Positions 38,230 through 50,222 of a stretch of DNA of 64,000 nt are shown one piece after another. Position 1 is the stretch's first letter; each line of letters starts with the position of its first letter. The notes under the pieces are model-generated. The model was not told the DNA's origin. It saw nothing but the letters and a program-made list of their open reading frames with translations, and searched no databases. The translations under genes and the position numbers were made by a program. The stretch lies in contig QWDQ01000010.1 of NCBI GenBank assembly GCA_003868215.1, forward strand, positions 62,001 through 126,000. Direction: 5' to 3'. Source of the DNA: Pseudophaeomoniella oleicola. Taxonomy: Eukaryota; Ascomycota; Eurotiomycetes; Phaeomoniellales; Phaeomoniellaceae.

Positions 38230-39996
38230 GGTGTTTGATTGCTGAATATTGCAGCAGCACCTGAGCTGCAACGCTGTTATACGAGATCAGTGGTACATGA
38301 GGCTGACGACCGCCTGGACGACTCTCGATGTGGTTCAATGGTCGACCTAGGGGGGGTGAATGAATCCACCTGTGATAGTGTTCGGTGAACCTGTTCATTC
38401 ACACTCTTGGTGTTGCTAGAGAGTTCTGCCTGCAGACTTGCTCAACACAGTCTTAATACAGCTGCACATGTCATATGCAGTGCTCTGGACACGTCAAGGG
38501 ATTGTGTCTACTAAAGCAGAAGAAAGGGTGACTGTCTGGGAGACTTCAAAGAGAGGATGTTGAAGTGGGTTGTTCTTGTTGAGGACTAGAACCTATGCTA
38601 AATGCATGCGGTTATTGATCAACTCATTTGTCAGATGGAAACAGTACGAAGAGTGCATACCTTAACTAAAGTAGTTGGTCGTAGGCGAAAGTAGGGGTCC
38701 AATAAGCCCAGACGCGGACACTCTCCACTCCAACTCCAAGCCCGCCCGTCTCCGTTTCTTTCTCAAATTCCACCGAACAGGATCCACCAGACATCAACCC
38801 CATAACAAACACAACATCCCACCTACGAGCTACCCATTTCATGGTACAGGATCTCACTCATGGCAAACATATCTCATCAAGTGGGGTATATCCTATCCCT
38901 CGATGATTTCGCAGTATATGACAAGAGAAACAGTCATCTGTGACGAGCCCGATGACTCTTTATAACATTGAGGTAAGGGTCATGCGAGTAAGATCTCAGT
39001 CCTGACTCGCATCGCATCCACAATAGGTCATCTGACAAGGTTGAGAGAACTTCAAAGATACGATGTCTCGTTTATGGCTATAAGTGCAGTTCAAGGCAGT
39101 CACTGGAAAGCACATAACATACATCCTAGTCGTATGGTCTCTTTGGAACCGTATCGCATTTCCTACGTTTAGTCACCGCTTTGTGCTCTGTATTCTGCAT
39201 CCTCTAGAACCCGCCGTCCCTCCTGCATGAGAAGATCGGGGATGTTCGCAGGCACGTCTTGGCTGATGCATTTAGAATTGACCCGAAGCTATGTGAGTAT
39301 ATCCGAGTATGGACCGAGGTATGAGGAAGATAGCCAGCATCATGTCCTTGATAAACAAACGTACAAGATAACCTTCCGTCATATGAGATTCCGAAGACTC
39401 TGAAGGGGAGTCCTGACTAACACAGCTACTTACATGGTAGACTTATCGGAAAAGGAGATATCTCAAAGAATACAGTCCCTGCTCTTGTTCGAGTATGTGC
39501 GTTTCGTACTCTGTCTAGGTGACCAGATCCTCCTCAGCAGTAGATACTTGACGGCGCCAGTTCGCTTACAAAGCTTCATACAGACACAGAGTAAGTGTTT
39601 ACGGTTGGAAAGCTCCAGGTCTTCAACAATGGAATATACCTTTCTCTAGAGCCATGGTCGTTCTATATGTATCCATTGTCAGCCACATGTGGCATGTATT
39701 TGGGAATGTGGCTTTACTATTCCTCATGTTGATAAGGCCCACTATGACGTAAATCATTTGGAGGTGGTCCGCCAAGCGCAAGCTGCAAGCAAGATTTACC
39801 GCCTACCTCATGCGACCTCACTCAACTTATCCTGCAAATACAATCAATCACACCTCCAACTCGTTTCATCCTTCATCACCTCAGCGTCCACCGTGGTCGT
39901 TGAAATATCACGCTCCTATCCTACCACCGTCGCCTCAAACTCGCCTCATCTTCGCAACCTTGTAACCAAGACAACCTCATCCCTCTTCAAGCAACA
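38230..39996. other. Long divergent intergenic region
   Basis: The 1.77 kb between the proline-rich protein and OM14 has overlapping short ORFs on both strands (38666-38965, 39434-39649, 39689-40060) without recognisable motifs. A pyrimidine-rich stretch just before 39997 is probably the OM14 leader. Confidence 0.5.
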
Positions 39997-40720
39997 ATGT
40001 CTTACGCCGAGGCAGCCAAGAAGGGCCCTAAGCAGGCACCAGAAGATGTATGACCTATGACCTCCCTCTATTGCCCTCTCGTATCGCATGCTAACTTCTA
40101 TTCAGGCGTAAGTCAGCCAAAAGAACCTTGCTATGTTACCTTTGTCATACACTAGATCACTGACATATTCCATCCAGCCGTGCTCCAGCACCCCCAAGCA
40201 TCGAGCCCAACGAATCCGCCTCCTCCCTCGTGGATGTTGACTCCCCTCATGTCCAATCAGTACATTCCGATTTCAAGGAAGCAGAAGTGAAGACCGAAAC
40301 GCAAGCTCAACGACTGGAGGCCGAGGCAAGCGAGGAAGCCAAGACTCTTCGCGAGAAAGCATCTGCAGCTGCATCTGACGCTAAGAAGAAGGCTTCCACC
40401 AAGGGCAAGAAATCCAAGGCAGAGGCCAAGAAGGACTGGGCTACATTGAAGGCGAACAGTGATAACCCGGTGGTCATTGGCAATGCTATAGTTTGGACCG
40501 TTGGTGCTGCGGCTCTTGGATTTGGTGCCTACAAGAAGCACAGCGAGGGTAAATTGGACGGTAAACTAGCGGGAATTACTGCTGGTGTTGTCGCCGCTTT
40601 CGCTGCCGTCGACTACTATGGAAGCCAGTGAGTTATTCTTATCGATCCCAATCAGTTCGGTAGCCTCGGCTAATCAAAATCTACAGATGGCTTTTCGATA
40701 ACAAATACCCAACGAAATAA
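39997..40720 (+). CDS. OM14: OM14-type mitochondrial outer-membrane protein
   Basis: Om14 is an integral outer mitochondrial membrane protein; in yeast it has been implicated in docking ribosomes at mitochondria. The model has four coding exons: 39997-40047, a 2-nt exon 40106-40107, 40178-40627 and 40687-40720, for 178 residues. The 2-nt exon is required to reach the frame of the third exon. Both flanking introns have textbook signals (GTATGA..GCTAAC..TTCAG and GTAAGT..CTGAC..CCAG). The joined N-terminus MSYAEAAKKGPKQAPEDARA matches the start I know from mould homologues. A charged helical middle (about residues 50-110) precedes two membrane helices (about 115-136 and 147-166) and the C-terminal motif YYGSQWLFDNKYP. 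Confidence 0.85.
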
Positions 40721-41195
40721 GCGAGTCATCCAACAAGCAGCGGGACAAGTTATATTAGCACTGTACTGTACGAAAGGTTTATAGCTCTTTGGCGAAGCAG
40801 GGTCGTTTTGAGGTGGATTTTTCTATTGTTGTCAATCAGCGGAGCTATGATGTCCTCACAACATCTTTTCCTCTACTCCGAGCCCCTTTGTGATGTATAC
40901 CTCTCAAGTTTCACCGTTGTTACTGCTGTCTGTACCGTTTCTTAGTGTCGTTTGTTTAGTGCCGTTTCTTTAGACAAACGAACATTCCATATTCCAAGTA
41001 TACCCTTTGTGGTTTCATCTGGTCTTCAACTGCATTCGTTGCCCATTCACTCGTGCGATAGTGTGCTTGTCTGACATTCTTTTTGCTGGTCACTGCTCCG
41101 AGTCCCTTTTCCGTTTGCCAGACCCTCTTCATTCGTCTCCTTTACACCGTCCATCTGTCGTACCCTCCTTCCAACGCCGTTTCATAGTTTCATTT
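40721..41195. other. Convergent intergenic region
   Basis: This 475-bp gap follows OM14. It is pyrimidine-rich on the plus strand from about 41000 and holds no ORF I would support. Confidence 0.5.
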
Positions 41196-41579
41196 TCATT
41201 CCCTATCGTTCCCTTCTTTCCCATTTATCCTCATCGTTCTATCAACAGTCCATTTCCAAACCACACTCTGCAACGCCACGATCAAAACCACGAACACCGC
41301 CGTTCTCCATCCCGGCGTCCTGGCATCTATAATCACAGTGGCGAGATCTTTGCGGGCGATGACGACAGAGCAGGAATTTAGGTTGGGGGGATGTGGTGGT
41401 GTTTGTGCAGCGGAGGAGCCCGGTGAAGATGGAAGAAAGGGGTCGACGCATGTGGTGTTGTTGAGGGTGTGGTAAATGAGAAGATTTAGGGTGTGGAGGA
41501 GGAGGATGGGGTTGAGGAGAAGGGCGGCGGAGAGGAAGAGGAGGAGGTGGAGGTGGGGTTGAGTGGAGGAGAGGTTCAT
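41196..41579 (-). CDS. Putative small protein with two membrane segments
   Basis: An ATG-started ORF of 127 codons. A very hydrophobic N-terminal stretch, HLLLFLSAALLLNPILLLH (about residues 10-28, possibly extending to 36), could be a signal anchor. A polar Pro/Ser-rich middle follows. A second segment is WRTAVFVVLIVALQSVVWKW (about 91-110), and the end is charged. I do not recognise the family. The ORF lies 440 bp after the BOS1 stop on the same strand, so spacing allows a separate gene. Leu-rich low complexity reduces confidence; it may be chance reading of a purine-rich strand. Confidence 0.4.
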   Translation of the reverse strand: MNLSSTQPHLHLLLFLSAALLLNPILLLHTLNLLIYHTLNNTTCVDPFLPSSPGSSAAQTPPHPPNLNSCSVVIARKDLATVIIDARTPGWRTAVFVVLIVALQSVVWKWTVDRTMRINGKEGNDRE

Positions 41580-42019
41580 GATGGGAATCTTTCGCTCCGT
41601 GTAACGGTGACGGGTATATAGGAGGCAATGGATGGGTTGATCAGTCGTCCTCTTTGTCTAGAAATAGGATAATGATAATTATTGTGTGATCAAATTTGAA
41701 GAAGACTTGAATTCAGAGAATGTGAAGTCTAGTAGACCGGCATGGCGAATTATGGTCGATGGACAAAATGAGGAAGGAGCACAATAAACGCATGATTCAT
41801 TGGTGAAGTTTTCTTTATCACAGCGTATGAACAAGCCAGAACAGAGCATTCTCAGTATGTCACTTCACTTCCCTTCTTCTCTTTGAAACCGGAAGTCCTT
41901 CGAATTTTGTATCTCAGAGCGCCACCAACACCATGCTTCATAAACAATTCCACAGAACCAAAAAACCTTGCTCCCATGGCCGAAATGCTTGCATATCGCC
42001 TTCCGCCTAGAGTGTGCTC
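41580..42019. other. Intergenic region downstream of BOS1
   Basis: These 440 bp contain the BOS1 3' UTR and any promoter of the small membrane-protein ORF. Nothing else seen. Confidence 0.5.
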
Positions 42020-42820
42020 TTATTTCAGGTAGTGTATGACCAACCAACAAAACAAGACAAAAACTAGCAACCCGCCCCAAAATATCCATTTATCTTGCTT
42101 TGCCCGTCGTTCAACCATTCGTATCGTATCGCCGCTCACACCAAGTGTATTTGCAACGCTATACAACCTCTTCTGGGTGCCCTTTAATATTTCGCGCTGC
42201 TGGCCCAAGTCCCCTAGTACAGCTCTACCTCTGTCGAGAAACTCGTCGATCTGAGAATTTGCCGTTTGGAAGAAGTTCTGTTCTCGTAAAGCATGAGTTT
42301 CTCGATCGTAGACATCTTGCGACCCTCCTGCCCCAAAGGACAACCCAGAGGGACCTGCTGGATTTCTGTTTGCCGGTGCCCAAGGTGAATCTACAGACGG
42401 TGATGAAGCATGCGCATATGGATTCTCAGGAGTAGCGGCATGGTGTGGCCTCCGCCCTAATAGTTCTGATCGGTTTTGTGACGAAATGGCATCCTCGCGT
42501 TGCTTTTTTAAGGAGTCAAACTGCTCTCGATATGACTGCAATTCCGCACGAAAAGACTTTATCCTCTCTTGTGCTTTTTCCTTCTTTGCAGTGTTGAGTT
42601 CGGAAGTCGATTGATTGGCATAGTCGGTGACTGTCCTGGAGAAAGATGTGAGGGAAGTAGAGACCTGGCCTTGTAATGCGGCGGACGCGGTGCCTGGGGA
42701 CTCGGCGAAGGCTTCGAGGTCGCGGCGTATAGCGGAGGATTGCTTTAAAGCTGAGTTGAAGAGACTGTTCTGTATCTTTCTCAGCAGTATCCGACGCGAC
42801 TAGAGTAGTATCTATACCAT
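42020..42820 (-). CDS. BOS1: Bos1/membrin-type SNARE of ER-Golgi transport
   Basis: Bos1 is a SNARE that pairs with Sed5, Bet1 and Sec22 for fusion of ER-derived vesicles with the Golgi. The model is exon 1 = ATG alone (42820-42818), a 48-bp intron (42817-42770, GTATAG..ATACAG), and exon 2 = 42769-42020, for 250 residues starting MNSLFNSALKQSSAIRRDLE. The N-terminal helical bundle includes SYREQFDSLKKQREDA. The SNARE helix runs from ALREQNFFQTANSQIDEFLD through QREILKGTQKRLYSVANTLG. A C-terminal anchor of about 20 residues (WIFWGGLLVFVLFCWLVIHY) follows. Domain order and the SNARE core match membrin. The one-codon first exon is supported by the conserved residues starting exactly at the acceptor. 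Confidence 0.9.
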
Positions 42821-43741
42821 GATGTATGCGCACGATACTGGATGTAATCAGTCACCTCCCTAGCAACGTGATTCCGAAATATATGAGAATTGAGCTACTC
42901 CAGATATGCAAAACTATGAGCAGAGTATAATGAGTTTCTCTTAGTTACCAGAGTTCAAACAGACACCAGGTCAGGTATTATGTGGCCAGATACACCAGTA
43001 CTGCCTCAAAACATTGTTAAAGCCAGTTGTTATGAAGCTTCCCCACAAAGCGCCAGTGACGATTCCGCCGGCGTCTCAGGGTGGGCCGTTGCTTAAACCG
43101 ACTTAAGGGGATCGATTCAACATCTACGATCTTATGTATAACAGCCTCAGCTCAACTCAATCGCATATAATTACTGGTCAGCATGCGCCGCAAGCAAGGG
43201 GCTGTAGAGTGACTTTGTTTCGTGATTGATATTACAGACTCAATGTTTCCAGATTGACAACTTGTATGAATTTGATTGTCTACATGCAGGTACATAAACC
43301 TACTAGGTGGGTAGGTCCCTTAGTTGACCGCAAATGCTTCTATTCGAGCTTCGATGCTGTACATTTAGACGATCTCCTCGACTTTCCTTGAAACGAGGAG
43401 ATGTATGGGTCCTGATAGGAAAGGTATCATCAGAGTTCAAGGTACGTTTAGTACACGTAATTTGGACCGTTCGGCTTCCTCGTCGACATTTGCGACAGAA
43501 GAACTTTCCCCAGATCGGTATCTATCCAGACATCAAGGGTCGGAGAATTCTCTCGCTTCTCGGTGGTCGACATATGAACTCGGATTAGGCGCGGACCTGC
43601 CCATTTTGGTTTCGAGCTGCTGGGATCATGATTAGCTCCTACATCCCACCGTGATAACGTCCCTCATTCTCAGATTTGATTATGATGGCTCTTTTGCTCT
43701 TTAGTGTCGGTCTGTTCACACTGATTTCTCCATAAACAGGC
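42821..43741. promoter_or_regulatory. Divergent intergenic region, BOS1 / amino-acid transporter
   Basis: These 921 bp lie between opposed starts. Plus-strand ORFs at 43334-43635 have no support and probably belong to the transporter leader. No specific element identified. Confidence 0.45.
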
Positions 43742-45752
43742 ATGGCGAACTACAGGAGATACCGCTACGACGACCCTGAGGACGTGCAGAGGAGCGAAGT
43801 AGCGCCTGCTACCTCCTTTGACGCTTATGGGAATCCGGAAGCTCCAGCAGGGTATGATGAGAAAGACGTCTTTGGCCCAGAAGCAGATCACGCTATAAAA
43901 TATAAGACATTACCATGGCAGATGGTGGCAGGTAATGCACCTCTTTCTGGACATGCCTCTGGCCAATGTCTGCGGTTACTAACCTGTCGGTTGCTAGCTA
44001 TTATGGTAGCTGAGATTGTGTCGAACGGCATGCTTTCGCTTCCGTCAGCGCTTGCTGGTGAGTAGCACGTCCGACGTTATTCGTGTAGAACAGAATTGAC
44101 GGAATCCCAGTGGTTGGAATCGTCCCTGGGGTCATCTTGATCATCTTCCTAGGGTAAGGATACACTACAAATCTCATGCATTCACGTTCAAGCTTGGAGA
44201 TGCGTCTCTCCCATCGGCAAATACTTGTATGATGCCGTTCATCTTTCACCAGAACACATTTCCTGCTATATAAGTCATACTCACAGGACAGACAGGGTCT
44301 TTGCTACTTATACCTCCTGGGTGCTTATCCAATTCAAGTTGCGGCACCCAGAAGTCCACAATATGGGAGATGCCGGCTATATACTGTTTGGCCCGATAGG
44401 TAGAGAGGTCCTAGCCGGCGGAACAGTTAGTATGTGCTACCTAAGATCCAGATGCATAAGTCGCTGATATCTAGGTAGTCTTTGCAGTCTTTGCCACTGG
44501 CAGTCAGCTTTTCGCAGGTGCGTATCGCTGCAGATATGGTTCCTATGTCGCCTTGCTGAAAACGTGTTCAAGGCCAAGTTGCACTGGCTACTTTATCCGA
44601 TAACAAACTATGTTTGATGCTTTATACGGGTATCTTCGCAATTCCCACCTTGATCCTTAGCTTCCCTCGAACGCTCGATCAGCTCTCATGGCTTTCAGTC
44701 CTCAGCTGTCTCTGCATCATCATTGCTGGAATTGTTGGGATGGCGGGAGCAGGGAAGTATCCTGCTCCGGATAGGCATGTAGCTGTGGCATTACCGAGTG
44801 ATTTTGCTACAGCGTTCATTGCTATTACCAATCCGGTCTTCGCATACGCAGGGCATTTTATGTTTTTTGTGGGTGCCGTTATTCTATCACTTCAAATTGT
44901 ACTAATGGTGTCCCAGGTCATGATATCGGAGATGAAAAAGCCTCAGGATGCTATGAAAGCTGCATACACCTTGCAAGGCTTTGCTACATCCTACTACGTT
45001 GGTAGAAAGACCTAGCAATCCGATCGCTATTTCGAATACTAATGATTCCAGTCTTTGCGGTCGTATGCTATGTATATCTAGGGCCAACAGTCAGCAGTCC
45101 ATCGTTTTCTAGTCTCCCGCCAAAATGGGCAAAGGCTGCTTATGGCATTGCACTACCGGTATACCTCTTGTAAAAAGCCAACGATGCAAGTACTAATGAC
45201 GCATAGAACTTTCTCATTGCAGGGTCGTTGTACTCGCATACGGCAGCAAAGTTATTTTTCATCCGCATTTTCCGTAAATCCAAGCATTTACACGAGCACA
45301 CTCTTGCCGGCTGGCTCACCTGGACAACACTGATCATCATTTGCAACGGAGCTGCATTTGTGCTCGCAGTTGGCGTTCCGGTACGAAACCATTTTGAAAG
45401 GCCTATATGCATGCAAGCTAACGAAGTCGCAGATTTTCAACTACCTAGTTGGTATCGCAGCGTCCCTGTTTGCCAGTTGGTACACGTATGGCATAGCCGG
45501 TGCCTTCTGGCTCCACGATGCCTATACAGACCAAGGCGGATTCAGAGCCTGGGCCCGATTTCCGTTCATGACAGCATTGAACGTAGCCACATTTCTTGCC
45601 GGTGGTAAGCATTATTTGGCCTTCGTCACGTTTGTAGACTTACCGGTTCCTCTACTATAGGTTTCATATGCGTCGCTGGTTTATACGCCACAATTAAAGG
45701 TATTATAGATGCCTATGACACGGGGACAGTGAGTAAGCCGTTTGCTTGCTGA
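43742..45752 (+). CDS. AAAP-family neutral amino-acid transporter (Mtr-like)
   Basis: This is an amino-acid/auxin permease-type transporter resembling Neurospora N-system permease Mtr. Eleven exons were traced: 43742-43931, 43998-44057, 44111-44153, 44296-44425, 44475-44517, 44573-44868, 44917-45001, 45052-45158, 45207-45380, 45433-45604 and 45661-45752, for 463 residues. About eleven membrane helices are visible. Landmarks are IMVAEIVSNGMLSLPSALA in helix 1, FKLRHPEVHNMGDAGYILFG, HFMFFVMISEMKKPQDAMKA (across intron 6), and a C-terminus near TVSKPFAC. The 43-nt third and fifth exons are very small. The acceptors of introns 3, 5 and 10 have near alternatives, so a few residues may change. The alternative use of GTGAGT near 45729 would extend the tail. 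Confidence 0.88.
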
Positions 45753-48075
45753 TGCGCCGGGGGAAGTTGCACCTGTGCGCGTCTGAACGATCATTCAAAG
45801 GCTCGTTTGATACTCTGTGTCTTTTGACGAGAGGACCCCGCCGTGTTGAGACTTCACTTATTCGCTGGTCGAATTATCAGTCACTTCAATTTATTAGTCA
45901 GGCTGGATGGATTTATACCCCGATTCCCATGATACGAACTTTTCTTTATTCGATGTGGACTGTTTCTGAATTCATCGTTCCCCTTTTCCTTGATACGTGA
46001 GCTACGGAGCATTTCAATATCAACCACCGCACAAGATGGTGGCATGTCAAATACTGTTCATATAACAGCAGAATATACTGTAACCGTCGAAAGGGCTAGC
46101 TGTGCACGAGAAGGACTGCTTCACCTCCAAGGCACCTTCACGTCACCAGGGAACTAGCAAGTAACCCTAATAGTGTGGGTTGGTTGATGGTGCTGAATTT
46201 GTCGAAGCGATCCATGACTGTTTTCGAGGCTGCGTGTCGAGGATCCTACAGTGAGAAGTGTGCAGCTTACTCAGGAGCTTGGCCAACTCCTGTGAAATCA
46301 AGCTGAAGTGTTCCACCACCGCGTACTCAGCTAGTGATTTCAATAACAAGCAGTCCGACGACGATCAGTCCGATAACCACCAGCCTGACGACGTTTAGCC
46401 CAAGGTAAACGAGCCCTCCCTATAGTCACTATGCGTTGACGTATGAGTGACTGTAGAAGCAAGCCTCGAACTCCTGGGTTTTGCTGTTGGTCGGTCACGG
46501 GGCCACCCTGAGCATGTATAATTTCTTAGAGATTTTGGTAAGAATATGGTTGACGAGCCCTCCGCCTTTGGCGTGTGATGATTCCCATACCTGAATAAAA
46601 CGACGGAGAGTTCTTGATGTCGCACCTTTTCAACTACAATCGAACGATCAGAGATGATATTCACGGTATGTTCACGGCCTAACAAATATAGCGGAGAAAA
46701 GAGCCAGAGCTCGTCGACAGCCTACGATGAACCGTTGGCAATCCCCAGCCTAGTCGCAGAGATGATGCGATGACAATTTCTCTCGAGCACCAGAGTTCCC
46801 ACCTGAATTTGATGGGAGATATGCAAGTGCCTACTGAACGGGTGCGCTATCAGTATAATATTGTGATATGGCGAAGAAGTGAGGTGGTCCTACTGCTGTC
46901 CGTGAAGAGCAGTCAACATGTTTAGAGTGGAAAAAGCAGATTTGATGTTTGGCAATGGCTTTCGACCTCAGATGGGCTTACAGCACCCTTCCACCGCGGA
47001 AACACTGTCTTTCGCGTACCGCCGGGAACGGGAACGGCCGTGAATCATTGCAAAAGAGTACCAGAACAACAACTCAATGTCTTGAGGACGGAAAGATGGT
47101 CTAGAGTGGTGTGACGATAAAACTGTGGACTTGAGCGGCGTCCAGGGATGGAAGAGAAGTCCACCCTTCTGACTGAAAAATTCGCTCTTCGAGATGGGCT
47201 TTTCCTCAACTTCGGAGCCTTCCTGACGAGAAATTCGATCCACGCACAAATCCGCACATGGACCTTAGGGAGTCAGAAGCGCGCGACGGTGCGTCACTAT
47301 TCACCAGGGATATTGCCGGGGAAAAACTTTTCCCTGGATGTCAGATCATTGGCTAGCTGGACGTCGTTCCTCTCGACCTCTTGGTGGCATAGTCGTCGCT
47401 ACGACGCTAGTGGCGTACTAATCCGATACAGGGGTTAGCAGGTGTGCTATCCTTATCAGCCTTGGTGATCCGTGTGGGGAGACAAATTTGGGGATTGCTC
47501 GATGAAAACTTGTAAAAACTCATCAGAGGTTCCTGATTGGTCGGTCCGGTTCATATCCGAAGACATATCTCGAAAATTGTATGACAAGAATCCTCGATCT
47601 CTCCTTGAACCGACAGTTGTTGGTTTAGACCCCCGCGATCCCTGCTTCAAATGTAACCATGAGAGCGAACTCGGAGCATCCCTACGGGTGAATTGAAAAA
47701 AGCAGCAGACCAGCTGATGTGGCGGCTGACGGGTTACAGCTCAAAGCGTGAAATTTGTTATGGCTTCAACGTCAGATCGATCGATTTAGGCTCTGGCTGA
47801 GGGAAACCTGGCGTGCGTCGTTACATTGTGACTCGACACAGAGACCTGATGCCCAGGGACAATTGAAACTTCATAGACCCGGACTAGGTAGCCCACGTCG
47901 TTCAATACCACGACGTCGGACCACCCAGACCCAAGTAAAATTCAATCGGATACTGCACGATCGGCACCTCCGCCTACGGCCTACACAGGTCGAGTGATAG
48001 TCTACGAACTTTGTTACATCGGGTTTGAGCCTATCACGAAGCTTCCCAGCATACTTTTTAAGGCCATCTAAGTTC
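45753..48075. other. Longest intergenic region, no gene recognised
   Basis: This 2.3-kb stretch precedes the NCS1 permease. ORFs are below 100 codons and scattered over all frames. It has an imperfect 12-15-bp repeat (about 46348-46395, CAGTCCGACGAC-like units). No repeat family, tRNA or mobile-element remnant was recognised. Confidence 0.5.
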
Positions 48076-50222
48076 ATGCCGAGCAAACCCACCGGCTCTG
48101 CTGGCCTGGGCCGCACTCCATCTACGCCAACTCAATATGTTAGAGAACCGCCTGTTATCGGTTCAGTGGCCCCTCGGCCAGATATAAAACCTGATGATGC
48201 GCCGTCTCAAGGATGGCACCTCCCATCTTTCCCTACGTTCTGGCGAGGTGACCGAAGACAACACGACCCCTCCTTTTCGACTCCCAGAGATATTGCAGGT
48301 GACGAGGAAGCAGACACCGCTGCTGACCCATTATTGTCCTCGTCTTCCTCTCGTTCATCATTTTCTTCTTATACTTCCTCTGTCAGACGCAGTATTCCCA
48401 CCGCAGCAATGGCGCAATCCGAGAAGCAGGGTGGCATCCTCCAGAAGCTTGATAACTTCCTCCGCGTTGATGCAGAGGAGGGGTTGACAGCTGCCCAGCT
48501 TATGTTGACCAATCATGATCTACAGCCAGTTGAGCCTGCGAGAAGACGATGGAGTTCTCGAAACTTTGTGGCATTCTGGGTACGAGAAACACTTATCTTT
48601 CAACACCAATCCATTTCTAACTCTGATCATAGATTGCTGATTCTTTCAACATCAATACATGGATGATCGCATCCAGTGCCATCACCGCAAGTGGTCTATC
48701 TTGGTGGCAGAGCTGGATATGCACATGGATCGGATACTCGATAGCGGCTTGCTTTGTATGCTTGACCGGTAGGATTGGAGCCACCTACCACATCTCCTTC
48801 CCAGTCGTATCTCGAGCTTCGTTCGGCACGCTTGGTTCGTTGTGGCCTGTGTTTAACCGCGCAGCTATGGCGTGTGTTTGGTATGGTGTCCAGGGTTGGA
48901 TTGGAGGCCAATGTGTCTGGCTCATGATCACTGCCATCTGGTCCAGCTACCGGGACGTTCCGAACGGGATTCCAAGCTCCGGTACTGACACCCAGTACTT
49001 CCTTTCTTTCTTCTTGTTCTGGGCTGTCTCTCTCATTGCCATCTGGTTCCCTGTGCACCAGATTAGACATCTGTTCACGGCCAAGGCCTATGTGGTACCG
49101 GCTGCGGGAATTGCATTTTTCATCTGGGCGATTGTACGCGCCGGTGGAATTGGTCCCATCGTCCACCAACCTGCAACAGCTACCGGCTCGAAACTCGGTT
49201 GGGGTATCGTCAGTGGGATCATGAGTAATATCGCAAACTTTGCTACGCTGATCGTGAACTCTCCGGACTTCACCCGATTTGCAAAGAAACCTCGTGATGC
49301 CCTGTGGTCACAACTACTCACAATCCCCATTGGATTCGCCATCACCTCGTTTATAGGACTCATCGTATCTTCGTCGAGCAATGTGATCTACGGCCAGCCG
49401 GTGTGGAATCCCTTGGATCTCCTCAAACTCTTCCTCCAAGATGCCTCCTCGGCACAAAGGTTCGGCGTCTTCGTGATCGCCTTTGCCTTCGCACTCGCTC
49501 AACTCGGCACAAACATCGCAGCCAACTCAGTGTCTGCCGGCACGGACATGACAGCCCTGTTCCCTCGTTACCTGAACATCAGAAGAGGAGGATACATCTG
49601 TGCATTGGTCGGACTCTGCATGTGTCCCTGGAACCTCCTATCGTCCAGCAACTCCTTCACAGACTACCTATCCTCCTACTCCGTCTTCCTCTCCTCCATC
49701 GCCGGCGTCATGCTTTGCGACTACTACATCATCCGCAAAGGCTACCTCGACCTCCGCAGCCTCTACTCCGTCCACTCCTCTTCCCCCTACATGTACTGGC
49801 ACGGCTGGTCCTGGCGCGCCTACGCCGCCTACATCTCGGGAATCCTCATCAACATCGTCGGCTTCGCCGGCGCCGTCGGCCGCACCGTCCCCCTCGGCGC
49901 CCAATACATCTACCGCGTCAACTACTTCGCCGGCATCCTCGTCGCCGCCGGCGTATACTGGATCCTCTGCAGAATCTTCCCCGTCCCCGGCGTCGTCAGC
50001 GACAAGTGGATGGAAGTCGGCGACGAGGCCGATCGGAACTTTAGCGTCGTCTACACAGACAGTCACGATCCGGGTGCGGCGGCGGCGTACGACGAAGAGA
50101 GAGAAATCGAACAGCTGTCGTCGTCGTCGTTTTCGCGACGGCGCGGGTCCAAGGATAAGGATAAGATGGTGACAGATGGTGGTCCAAGAGCAGATAAAGA
50201 ACCACCGCTTCGAGATTTCTAG
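48076..50222 (+). CDS. NCS1 Fur-type nucleobase/nucleoside/allantoin permease
   Basis: This is a proton symporter of the NCS1 family, Fur branch (uracil, uridine, allantoin or thiamine permeases). Exons are 48076-48579 and 48633-50222 (53-bp intron), for 697 residues. The Fur-type first helix is encoded across the junction, FVAFWIADSFNINTWMIASS, then SGLSWWQSWICTWIGY and ISFPVVSRASFG. Later landmarks are NIANFATLIVNSPDFTRFAK, AQLGTNIAANSVSAGTDMTA and MLCDYYIIRKGYLDL. An unusually long N-terminal tail (about 110 Ser/Pro-rich residues) precedes MAQSEKQGGILQ; the ATG at 48409 is an alternative start. The C-terminal tail is charged and Ser-rich. The substrate is unresolved. Confidence 0.9.

Noticed and set aside
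39434-40060. ORFs just upstream of and overlapping OM14 exon 1
   Set aside because: They read a pyrimidine-rich leader in the wrong frame; the OM14 start at 39997 explains the region.
46440-46520. tRNA-like B-box text (GAGTTCGAGGC on the minus strand)
   Set aside because: The flanking bases do not pair into a T arm, and no acceptor stem or D arm is present.
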